Below, in pieces: positions 1 through 6,420 of a DNA stretch of 8,710 bases (position 1 is the first letter of the stretch; each line of letters starts with the position of its first letter). The translations under genes and the position numbers were made by a program. Source of the stretch: Anaerolineales bacterium (lineage in GTDB: Bacteria > Chloroflexota > Anaerolineae > Anaerolineales > UBA4823); assembly GCA_022865865.1 (NCBI GenBank), contig JALHTN010000042.1, positions 1-8,710 on the forward strand, written 5' to 3'. The notes under the pieces are model-generated. The model saw only the letters and a list, made by a program, of their open reading frames with translations. It ran no database searches and was not told the DNA's origin.

Positions 1-111
1 AGCGCGGCAGCCGACCTGATCCTTGGAAATTCAGATTTCAGCATAGATAACGAACTGCTGTCTGCTGATTTGGACCCTTATGGATATATGTGGGTACACG
101 TTAAAGAATAA
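1..111 (+). CDS. C-terminal fragment of a probable GH13 (alpha-amylase family) glycoside hydrolase
   Basis: An open frame runs from the first base to a TAA at 109-111, giving 36 residues; the 5' part lies outside the window. The fragment contains AADLILGNSDF and then LDPYGYMWVHVKE at the end. The order 'D-L-hydrophobic-x-G ... L-x-P-Y-G-Y-x-W' is the usual ending of the C-terminal beta-sandwich domain of GH13 enzymes such as amylosucrase, sucrose hydrolase or trehalose-synthase-like proteins. This assignment rests on a short motif only. The catalytic barrel is not visible, so substrate and exact family cannot be given. The downstream Nudix gene is on the same strand after 64 bases, so read-through is possible, but I see no functional link. 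Confidence 0.55.
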   Translation, partial: SAAADLILGNSDFSIDNELLSADLDPYGYMWVHVKE

Positions 112-175
112 CGCTCTAAAACTGAATTGATTTCCCAATAACCTCATCTTACGCTGATATTAGGATTGATAGTTA

Positions 176-622
176 ATGATGCACGCTTACAAGTATCCCC
201 GACCCGCGTTGGCGGTTGATATAGCCGTCTTCCGGCAGCTTGACAAACAGGTGCAGGTGCTGCTAATCCAACGTGCCCAGGCACCATTCAAGGGATCTTG
301 GGCATTGCCAGGTGGATTTGTGAATATGGAAGAATCTTTGGAGCAGAGCGCAGCTCGTGAACTTGAAGAAGAAACTGGATTGACGGATTTGCAGCTTGAA
401 CAGGTTCACACCTATGGAGATCCAAAGCGCGATCCCCGGGGGAGAGTGGTAAGCGTGGGGTACTGTACATCATTGCTGGATGAGGTTGCGCCCCACGTGC
501 GCGCGGGAAGTGATGCTGACAATATACGCTGGTTCAGACTGACTGACCTACCAGAGTTGGCTTTCGACCATCATCAAATCATCACGGATGCATATTTCCA
601 GATTAAAGACCGGATTGAATGA
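176..622 (+). CDS. Nudix hydrolase (ADP-ribose pyrophosphatase / NrtR Nudix-domain type)
   Basis: This 148-residue protein carries a complete Nudix box at residues 47-69: Gly47, Glu53, then RELEEETGL at 61-69. It fits GX5EX7REUXEEXGU with all metal-binding glutamates present, so it should be catalytically active. The preceding stretch (VLLIQRAQAPFKGSWALPGG, 28-47) and the later DPRGR (85-89) resemble COG1051-type ADP-ribose pyrophosphatases and the Nudix half of NrtR regulators. NrtR proteins add a C-terminal winged helix; this one ends at the Nudix fold, so it is an enzyme-like stand-alone domain. Likely reaction: hydrolysis of a nucleoside diphosphate linked to another moiety, possibly ADP-ribose; the substrate is not determined. 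An ATG at 179 is an equally possible start. AGGA at 162-165 is a weak ribosome-binding site for either. Cytosolic. Confidence 0.88.
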   Translation: MMHAYKYPRPALAVDIAVFRQLDKQVQVLLIQRAQAPFKGSWALPGGFVNMEESLEQSAARELEEETGLTDLQLEQVHTYGDPKRDPRGRVVSVGYCTSLLDEVAPHVRAGSDADNIRWFRLTDLPELAFDHHQIITDAYFQIKDRIE

Positions 623-714
623 TCCTCAATATCGCTGTGTGCTGTAAGCCGAAAATTAATATCAATCATCGAATAGGAAATAAAATTTTAGCACTCTTTC
701 TGAGATATTAAACG

Positions 715-1908
715 ATGAGAAAACGCATCCCCCACAACGTATGGATCTTATCCATCACATCCTTCCTGACGGATGTCTCTTCGGAAATGATCTTCAACCT
801 GCTGCCGCTCTTCCTGGTAAATGTATTGGGAGTGCGTACGGCCGTGGTGGGACTCATTGAAGGACTCGCTGAAACCACTGCCAGCTTGATCAAATTCGGT
901 TCCGGTGCGCTCTCAGACTACCTGGATAATAGAAAAACCCTGGCGGTGATCGGCTATGGACTTTCCGCAGTGGCCAAGCCGCTGTTGTATTTCGCCAACA
1001 CGTGGGGATGGGTGCTGGGCGTCCGTTTTACTGATCGAGTGGGTAAGGGCATTCGCTCCTCCCCGCGCGATGCATTGCTGGCTGCCAGTACCCCAGCGGA
1101 CCGGCGCGGGCTGGCGTTCGGCCTGCACCGGGCTGCAGACACAGCTGGTGCTTTCACAGGTTTATTGATCGCTGCTTTGGTGGTCTGGGTTACGCAGGCA
1201 GCAGCTTCTACGCTTACCAGAAGCACATTTCAAATCGTGACTCTGATCAGCATCGTACCTGCCTTTCTGGGAGTACTCGTGCTGGCATTTGGAGCGCGCG
1301 AAGTAATCTCAGCGCAATCCCCTAAAACAGATCGTCAATTTAAATTCTCGGGTTTAGACCGCAGATTCTGGGCTTTCCTGGGGGTGGTGGTGATCTTCAC
1401 CCTGGGAAATTCAGCCGATGCATTTATCATCTTGCGCGCTCAAGAACGAGGTTTAAACGTACTGCAGGTGCTCGGTATGCTGCTCACCTTTAATGCGGTC
1501 TACACACTGATTGCCAGCCCAGCTGGAGCACTTTCAGACCGTATCGGGCGCCGTGCAGTTCTCATCAGCGGCTGGCTGGTATACGGCCTCATATACCTGG
1601 GATTCGCATATGCAGATACCGGTGCTCAGATTTGGCTATTTTACGGTGTTTATGGCCTGTACTATGCGTTAACGGAAGGAGCCTCGCGGGCTTTTGTGGC
1701 CGACTTGGTCCCCCAAGAACAGCGGGGTACAGCCTATGGGTACTTCAATGCAGGCATTGGCCTGGCTGCCCTACCGGCTTCTCTGATCGCGGGAATATTA
1801 TGGCAGGGGCTTGGCAGCTGGGCAGGGCTTGGACCAGCCGCACCATTTTACTTCGGCGCTTCACTGGCATTACTCTCCGTGTTCTTGTTTGTTATTTGGG
1901 TTAAGTAG
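715..1908 (+). CDS. Major facilitator superfamily transporter (MJ1317-like type)
   Basis: This 397-residue, very hydrophobic protein has a length normal for a 12-helix MFS permease in the cytoplasmic membrane. Diagnostic segments are LTDVSSEMI (18-26) at the end of helix 1, a motif-A-like GALSDYLDNRK (64-74) after helix 2, DRVGKGIRSSPRDALLA (107-123) in the helix 4 region, and the second-half repeat of motif A, GALSDRIGRR (271-280). The 'TDVSSEM' and 'GKGIR..PRDALLA' signatures mark the MJ1317-like MFS group, found widely in bacteria and archaea and mostly without a known substrate. Drug or metabolite efflux is a common guess, not shown here. The nearest upstream gene ends 92 bases before, with a possible TAAAAT -10 at 681-686 and no convincing -35. 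The ribosome-binding site is weak (GAGA near 703). Confidence 0.9.
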   Translation: MRKRIPHNVWILSITSFLTDVSSEMIFNLLPLFLVNVLGVRTAVVGLIEGLAETTASLIKFGSGALSDYLDNRKTLAVIGYGLSAVAKPLLYFANTWGWVLGVRFTDRVGKGIRSSPRDALLAASTPADRRGLAFGLHRAADTAGAFTGLLIAALVVWVTQAAASTLTRSTFQIVTLISIVPAFLGVLVLAFGAREVISAQSPKTDRQFKFSGLDRRFWAFLGVVVIFTLGNSADAFIILRAQERGLNVLQVLGMLLTFNAVYTLIASPAGALSDRIGRRAVLISGWLVYGLIYLGFAYADTGAQIWLFYGVYGLYYALTEGASRAFVADLVPQEQRGTAYGYFNAGIGLAALPASLIAGILWQGLGSWAGLGPAAPFYFGASLALLSVFLFVIWVK

Positions 1909-1943
1909 CTAAATAGGATTAGACCGAAACACAAGTGAGCATG

Positions 1944-2023
1944 CAGGTTCAAGGAGATGAATCCCTAATGAATTCTGAACGCCTTGCACCAATTAATAAT
2001 TGGTTTCAATCTCCTTGTACCTG
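1944..2023. repeat. Nested inverted repeat between convergent genes
   Basis: The outer arms, CAGGTTCAAGGAGAT (1944-1958) and ATCTCCTTGTACCTG (2009-2023), are reverse complements at 14 of 15 positions. Inside lies a perfect 7-bp hairpin ACCAATT-aat-AATTGGT (1988-2004). The element sits between the stops of the MFS gene and of the minus-strand lyase gene, so it may end or protect both transcripts. Neither side has a T-tract, so it is not a canonical intrinsic terminator. A small palindromic (MITE-like) element is an alternative, but I see no clear target-site duplication. Confidence 0.6.
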
Positions 2024-2060
2024 ATCAATGATGTGGATAATAACCATTCACAGCATACGG

Positions 2061-3467
2061 TTATAAGCTGTACAGCATATCCAGGAACCAATTGAACACT
2101 GACTTCACCAAACCGCGGGTTTCTACAGCAGCTGCCATCCCATAGATTGGTCCCAACCCATCTGAAGCCTCTGGATGATCTTGGACATATTCAATCGCCG
2201 CTTTCATATCTTCCAGGAAACGTTCCTTGATCCCTTCTTGGGTATGCCGCAGCGTGACACACAGGTGAGCGCAGGGAGGTAAGTGCAGTCCGCTGAGACC
2301 CCAACCCCTTTGAGTCATGTATTCCAAGATTTGGTACACATTCAATCTTTCTGATCTGAAGGTAACCATAAAGGGCGGGTCACCAATAACTTCAATCTCA
2401 TCGATTTTACGTAATTCATTATTGATCCAGCTGGTTGTCTCTAAGATGCTCCGGGCGGTATCGAGATACCCCTGCTCACCCATCGAGACCATGGCTGCCC
2501 AGGCAGCCGCGATCAATCCGCCAGGTCGGCTGCCAGCAAAGGTCGGCGAAGCATAGAAACCACCCGGCCAATCGGTTACCGAAAAGTATTGGTAATGGCG
2601 CAGCTCGGTGCCTCGATATAGGATCACCGAAGTACCTTTCGCTGCATACCCGTACTTATGGGTGTCCACCGAGATTGATGTCACTCCGGGCAGGCGGAAA
2701 TCGAATGGCGGTATGTCATAACCTAATTTCTCAGCCCAGGGCAAAATAAACCCCCCCAAACAGGCATCGGTGTGAAAGCCAATCTGGTGTTGGAGTGCCA
2801 GCTCGGAGAGCTGTTCAATTGGGTCTACGATGCCGTGGGGGAAAGGAGGAGCTGATCCAACCAGGGCGATCGTGTTTTCGTTGATCTCATCCCGTGTTGC
2901 AGAGACATCGGCGCGAAAATCCACACCCACCGGGATGCGAACGATTTTTATTCCGAAATAATCTCCTGCTTTGGTGAAGGCGGCATGGGCAGTAGTTGGG
3001 GTAACAACCTCTGGTTCATCGATCCCCTTAGTTTCCCTTGCCCAATCCCGGTATGCTTTCATCGCCAATAAAATGCTCTCAGTACCCCCAGAAGTTACGG
3101 TACCAACGATCTCTTCCGGTGCTTGATCTGCACTTAACATATTGGCAGTCATAGCGACCACTTCAGCATCGAACTTTGATGTACTCGGCCAAATCTCTGG
3201 ATGCAGGGGATTACTTTGAGAATTGATCGCATAAACGCGGTTCATAAAATCGATATGTACTTCATTCCCATGATAAACTGCTCCGGAAACATATCCATCC
3301 TCCCATCGGGAGGCCTCGAGCTGCTTAAAATTCTCCATCATTGCAAGGATTTGTTCCCGATCCAAACCTTCATCGGGCAGCTGATCGAATTTTTCATAGC
3401 CTTCTTTATAAGGTTTCAGTGAGCTATCAAGCTCTGCCGCTATCGCAGCAAATATCTCTGCGTCCAT
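2061..3467 (-). CDS. PLP-dependent lyase of the sphingosine-1-phosphate lyase family (group II decarboxylase fold)
   Basis: The product is about 468 residues from the ATG at 3467. I prefer this to the GTG at 3473, because GGAGAGG (3479-3473) is well spaced before the ATG and overlaps the GTG. Key segments follow human and bacterial S1P lyases closely: TVTSGGTESILLAMKAYRDW (123-142, phosphate-binding), AHAAFTKAGDYFG (160-172, with the conserved His161), HTDACLGGF (232-240, Asp234 for the pyridine nitrogen), SVDTHKYGYAAKGT (266-279, Schiff-base Lys271) and FAGSRPGG (310-317). The tail 'GPIYGMA...FLDMLYSL' also resembles the eukaryotic enzyme. Known family reaction: retro-aldol cleavage of a phosphorylated long-chain base to phosphoethanolamine and a fatty aldehyde. 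There is no N-terminal membrane helix, so it is probably soluble. It follows the kinase gene by 30 bases, probably in one operon. The true substrate could differ. Glutamate decarboxylase is less likely on motif grounds. Confidence 0.87.
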   Translation of the reverse strand: MDAEIFAAIAAELDSSLKPYKEGYEKFDQLPDEGLDREQILAMMENFKQLEASRWEDGYVSGAVYHGNEVHIDFMNRVYAINSQSNPLHPEIWPSTSKFDAEVVAMTANMLSADQAPEEIVGTVTSGGTESILLAMKAYRDWARETKGIDEPEVVTPTTAHAAFTKAGDYFGIKIVRIPVGVDFRADVSATRDEINENTIALVGSAPPFPHGIVDPIEQLSELALQHQIGFHTDACLGGFILPWAEKLGYDIPPFDFRLPGVTSISVDTHKYGYAAKGTSVILYRGTELRHYQYFSVTDWPGGFYASPTFAGSRPGGLIAAAWAAMVSMGEQGYLDTARSILETTSWINNELRKIDEIEVIGDPPFMVTFRSERLNVYQILEYMTQRGWGLSGLHLPPCAHLCVTLRHTQEGIKERFLEDMKAAIEYVQDHPEASDGLGPIYGMAAAVETRGLVKSVFNWFLDMLYSL

Positions 3468-3497
3468 TTTCACCTCTCCATAATATTTTGGGTAGAT

Positions 3498-5003
3498 TCA
3501 CCGGTTTAAGTCGTGATACAGATCACGTAAAGCCGGATACACGCGCCGGTATGCAGCATACATTTTCGTGTAAGTATCTTGGTGGCTCAGATCAGGTTCA
3601 ATAACCAACTCGATGGGCACTAAAGGTTTAATCGCTTCAAAGGTTGGGTAAATTCCCAATCCTATCGCAGCCACAAGGGCTGCCCCTACGGCCAACCTTT
3701 CCCGGGGATCAGGAAGGACTTCGAGTTTACAACCAGTCACGTCGGCAATAATTCTAAGCCAGGGCAATCCTCGAGCTCCCCCTCCCAAAACCCGCAGGGT
3801 TTCGCACTTTATGCCGTACAATTCATCAATTGAATCCAGGATCCAGCGTAAGTTGAAGGCAATGCCCTCATAGATGGCGCGTGCCATTTGCTGCCGGGTG
3901 CGGTTGATGCTGAGATTGATGAAAGCCCCTCGCAAGCTCTCATCGGGGATAGGACAGCGCTCACCGAACATCCACGGGGTGAAGATTACACCCCCTGCTC
4001 CAGGTTCCGCCTGATCTACATCACGATCCATCTTTGCCAGAGAATCTGGACCAGCTTCAGCACCATATAGTTCGCGCACTGCCCACTCAAGACTGGCACC
4101 CGCGGTGGATGTCTCCCCGAACATCATGAGCATATCTGGGTCTGCGGATTGGATCGTGGCTAAACCCCGTCTGCCAGTCAATTGCTTTCTGGTTAGCACG
4201 CCAATGAATGCAGAAGTGCCCAGGTTCAGGTAGGCATCACCCTCGTTTACTGTACCAGATCCAACGGCAGCGGTCATTGGGTCCCCTGCGCCACCAAAAA
4301 CCGGTATTCCTGGCAGAAGCCCTAGATCGTCTGCAGCTTTCTTATTCAATTCTCCCACCTGGTCAATCGATTTAACCAGTGGGGGAAATTTATTGCCATC
4401 CAAGCCGAAGAAGCCCATCAGCAGCGTGTCGATTTTTTTGGTTTTGAAATTAAAGAGACCCAATCCGCTTGCCACACTCCACTCGTAGACCATCTCGCCG
4501 GTGGCACGATACAAGAGATATCCACTCACATCCAGGAAGTATTCCCCCTGGTCGTAAACCTCAGGTTCATTACGTTTCAACCACAGATATTTTGGAATCA
4601 GGTCTTTTCCAGAAGCAGTGGCACCAATAACCTGGGTAAAAATCTTTTCACCCCCTAAACGCCGCATTATATATCGTGCCTCCTCACCCGCTCGCCCATC
4701 CATCCAAAAAATACAGGGTCTCAGCAGGTTTTTCTCCTCATCCAGCACCACGATATTGGTCATGGTGGTCGAAAAAGCCATCCCACAGATCTGGTCTAAT
4801 GCCACTCCGCTGGCATCCAATACCCGTTTTGTCGATTGGGTTATCGCCTGCCACCAATCCTCTGGATCTTGTTCTGACCATAACGGCTGCGGATAATGAG
4901 TTGGATAGCTTTCGTAGGCTGTCTCCACAAGGCGACCATCAATGGTAACCAGAGCGGCTTTACAACCGGTTGAGCTGACATCATGGGTTAGCAGGTAGTC
5001 CAT
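3498..5003 (-). CDS. FGGY-family carbohydrate kinase (xylulokinase-like, substrate unknown)
   Basis: This is a 501-residue protein, normal for FGGY kinases. I start it at the ATG at 5003 because GAGG lies just upstream and the protein then opens with MDYLLTHDVSSTGCKAALV, the ATPase-fold phosphate-1 segment (Asp8, Lys15). A start at 5066 would add 21 residues without family character. Other landmarks: WSEQDPEDWW (42-51), FWMDGRA (99-105), FGGAGDPMTAAVGSG (236-250, with the likely catalytic base Asp241), GERCPIPDESLRGAF (347-361) and LGGGARGLPWLRIIADVTG (406-424, adenosine side). The usual xylulokinase sugar contact 'QMHG' is replaced here by STTMTN (78-83), so D-xylulose should not be assumed. 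The expected reaction is ATP-dependent phosphorylation of a sugar, polyol or related compound in the cytosol. It is the first gene of the pair with the S1P-lyase-like enzyme. Confidence 0.88.
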   Translation of the reverse strand: MDYLLTHDVSSTGCKAALVTIDGRLVETAYESYPTHYPQPLWSEQDPEDWWQAITQSTKRVLDASGVALDQICGMAFSTTMTNIVVLDEEKNLLRPCIFWMDGRAGEEARYIMRRLGGEKIFTQVIGATASGKDLIPKYLWLKRNEPEVYDQGEYFLDVSGYLLYRATGEMVYEWSVASGLGLFNFKTKKIDTLLMGFFGLDGNKFPPLVKSIDQVGELNKKAADDLGLLPGIPVFGGAGDPMTAAVGSGTVNEGDAYLNLGTSAFIGVLTRKQLTGRRGLATIQSADPDMLMMFGETSTAGASLEWAVRELYGAEAGPDSLAKMDRDVDQAEPGAGGVIFTPWMFGERCPIPDESLRGAFINLSINRTRQQMARAIYEGIAFNLRWILDSIDELYGIKCETLRVLGGGARGLPWLRIIADVTGCKLEVLPDPRERLAVGAALVAAIGLGIYPTFEAIKPLVPIELVIEPDLSHQDTYTKMYAAYRRVYPALRDLYHDLNR

Positions 5004-5122
5004 AAATCGCCTCGCAGAAAAAGGGATCAAGATTTTGTAGCATGCCTGTCCAATAGCGGAAGACAAAACTGATTTTACAATTAAATCGGTATACTTGCCA
5101 ACCCACCTGTGAACCTAGGTAT

Positions 5123-5128
5123 ATTATA
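5123..5128 (-). promoter_or_regulatory. Candidate -10 box for the kinase-lyase operon
   Basis: The minus strand reads TATAAT here, a perfect consensus -10, about 120 bases upstream of the kinase ATG. No good -35 lies at 16-18 bases: TTGCTT at 5147-5142 leaves only 13. The position in the divergent gap fits a kinase-operon promoter; the weak -35 would suit activator dependence. Confidence 0.35.
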
Positions 5129-5136
5129 GTATCGAA

Positions 5137-5167
5137 TTGCTAAGCAACTTGTTTCTTCGATTATAAT
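5137..5167 (+). promoter_or_regulatory. Candidate promoter for the lipoprotein gene
   Basis: TATAAT at 5162-5167 is a consensus -10, preceded after 19 bases by TTGCTA (5137-5142). The gene starts at 5199 with GAGGAG at 5185-5190, giving a short 5' leader. The -35 half lies in the palindrome TTGCTAAGCAA (5137-5147), which could be an operator placed between this promoter and the opposed one. Confidence 0.4.
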
Positions 5168-5198
5168 TTCCCGAACCTTCTTGCGAGGAGATCTTGTT

Positions 5199-6128
5199 TT
5201 GAAAACAATCCGTGTGAAGCTCAATCCGGTTATATATTTCTTCCTGCTTCAATTGATAGTAATCAGCGGGTGCAGTCCTGGTTCACCGTCTATCAGCGAA
5301 CAAACACCAGAACCAAGTGCTACATTGGTACCTACTCCCTCACCCACTATCACTCCCCCACCACCGACTCCAACCGAAACAATCTCTCCACCCACGGCAA
5401 CGTTTACCCAAACAACTACCAACACTGCATCACCAACTGCGACCAGCCAACCTCCCACTATTGTGGTTGATCAAAATTTGACCTGCCGTACAGGACCGGG
5501 GCTGATCTATGATATCAGGGCTTACCTATCGCAAGGTGTCGAACCAATACTGCTTGGGCAATCTGAAGACAATACCTGGTTGATGGTAGAAGAGCCCGAA
5601 TTCAAAGCTGCCTGTTGGATATCCTCGGAATATGTAACGCTGCAGGGAAACCCAGGTCTCCTCCCAGTTTTTACACCCGAACCTACGCCAACACCTATCC
5701 CAAGTCCCACACCGAAACTGAAAGGGTTGAAGGTCTTCCTGGTAAATTTGGATACCGGGGGACCATTTGGTTGTGGTGATGGGTTAGTTTATTTTTTCAC
5801 CGGCAAACAGCGTACCGGCAGTGTCGAAGGAAATATCAGGTCAGCACTCAATGCTCTATTTAAGCTCAAAACCGAGTATGTAGGTGAATCCTACAATCCC
5901 GTGCATAATGCCCACCTGCACGTTACAGGTGTGGATGTGATTGAAGAAACTGGCCATGTCTTTATCTATCTCGCTGGATCGATCCCCAAACCTCCCGATG
6001 TGTGTGAAGCCAAGAGGATTCATGATCAGATTTGGGAGACAGTCAGAGAGATCTCAGGGCATCGAAAGGTCACTATCCGGGTAGGCACAAAGTTGTTGGG
6101 GGATTTGATCGCTGTCGGAGATCGCTAG
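5199..6128 (+). CDS. Secreted lipoprotein with SH3b and GerMN-like domains
   Basis: The preferred start is the TTG at 5199, because GAGGAG at 5185-5190 stands 8 bases before it; the TTG at 5181 lies upstream of that site. The 309-residue product opens with a basic N-terminus, a hydrophobic stretch and the lipobox ISGC (Cys25), so it should be lipidated and surface-anchored. Then come a Pro/Thr-rich linker (about 36-86), an SH3b domain (about 88-150, with LTCRTGPG and a Cys96/Cys139 pair) and a second Pro/Thr linker (157-173). The C-terminal domain (about 175-309) has a GerMN-like pattern: KVFLVN, GCGD, SALNALFKL, VFIYLAG and VCEAKRIHDQIWETV. SH3b domains often bind cell-wall peptides. GerMN is known from spore germination and sporulation proteins but is widespread in non-sporulating Chloroflexota. 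I infer an envelope role; no enzyme motif is seen. It stands alone on its strand. Confidence 0.82.
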   Translation: MKTIRVKLNPVIYFFLLQLIVISGCSPGSPSISEQTPEPSATLVPTPSPTITPPPPTPTETISPPTATFTQTTTNTASPTATSQPPTIVVDQNLTCRTGPGLIYDIRAYLSQGVEPILLGQSEDNTWLMVEEPEFKAACWISSEYVTLQGNPGLLPVFTPEPTPTPIPSPTPKLKGLKVFLVNLDTGGPFGCGDGLVYFFTGKQRTGSVEGNIRSALNALFKLKTEYVGESYNPVHNAHLHVTGVDVIEETGHVFIYLAGSIPKPPDVCEAKRIHDQIWETVREISGHRKVTIRVGTKLLGDLIAVGDR

Positions 6129-6139
6129 TCTAATAACAA

Positions 6140-6168
6140 TCTCTCCCGGGATGAATTTCCGGGAGAGA
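6140..6168. terminator. GC-rich hairpin after the lipoprotein gene, possible terminator
   Basis: CTCTCCCGG (6141-6149) and CCGGGAGAG (6159-6167) form a perfect 9-bp stem, extended by an outer T-A pair, 11 bases past the TAG. There is no T-tract on the plus side. The minus side is only moderately T-rich, so it may instead stop the opposing 6S-like transcript or stabilise an mRNA 3' end. Confidence 0.5.
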
Positions 6169-6190
6169 ATCCAACACGAACATAAACCTT

Positions 6191-6369
6191 AAAGAAAATA
6201 CCCCACCGTGTCGTGTGCAGCTAAGTTCTGAACCTGCCTTCGCAGGGTGGGTCCCGCCTCGACAGCTCCGCCTTGGCTCAGGCCTATCGCGTCATTGCCG
6301 TAAGACTGAGACCCATAAAGTGTTTGTTGGCTCAGAACCGGATTGCAGCAGCACGCACACAGCAGGGTC
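6191..6369 (-). ncRNA. ssrS: 6S RNA candidate, downstream of aspS
   Basis: Read on the minus strand, about 179 bases fold into an interrupted rod. The closing helix pairs 6368-6357 with 6200-6211 (12 pairs including wobbles). A second short helix pairs 6354-6351 with 6215-6218, and a 10-bp helix pairs 6338-6329 with 6225-6234. Then a symmetric bubble of 13 bases per strand (6328-6316 and 6247-6235) precedes a 6-bp helix (6315-6310 with 6253-6248) and a 56-base terminal region. The 3' bubble strand can form the small hairpin CCTGC-GAAG-GCAGG. A closing stem, a central bubble with a 3'-strand hairpin and a terminal arm are the known shape of 6S RNA, which mimics an open promoter and sequesters housekeeping RNA polymerase. 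An extended -10 lies 6 bases before the predicted start, and the 3' end reads TATTTTCTTT. I recall the B. subtilis bsrA gene lying next to aspS, which supports the call. Identity rests on structure and position, not on a profile search. Confidence 0.6.
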
Positions 6370-6375
6370 AATAAT

Positions 6376-6384
6376 TTTATACCA
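6376..6384 (-). promoter_or_regulatory. Extended -10 promoter of the 6S-like RNA
   Basis: The minus strand reads TGGTATAAA, a TGn extension plus a near-consensus -10, six bases before the predicted RNA start at 6369. A -35-like TTGTCT lies 22 bases upstream of the hexamer (6409-6404), too far for normal spacing, so the extended -10 probably compensates. It lies just past the aspS stop, so the RNA can be made independently of aspS. Confidence 0.5.
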
Positions 6385-6420
6385 CAGAACTGATCACTTG
6401 AGTAGACAAAACTGATAAGT

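Noticed and set aside
2061..3467. Annotation as glutamate decarboxylase
   Set aside because: The AHAAF, HTDACLGGF, THKYGYAAKGT and FAGSRPGG segments and the C-terminus match S1P lyase, not GadB.
5249..5458. 69-residue Val/Gly-rich minus-strand frame
   Set aside because: It is the antisense shadow of the Pro/Thr linker in the lipoprotein gene.
5270..5470. Repetitive proline/threonine codons as a CRISPR or tandem repeat array
   Set aside because: The repetition is irregular, lies in frame within the lipoprotein and encodes a typical low-complexity linker; there are no spaced direct repeats.
6191..6369. SRP RNA, tmRNA or RNase P RNA as the identity of the structured RNA
   Set aside because: The SRP GGAAGCAGCC loop, RNase P GAGGAAAGTCC and tRNA-like tmRNA ends were not found, and the length and bubble layout fit 6S better.
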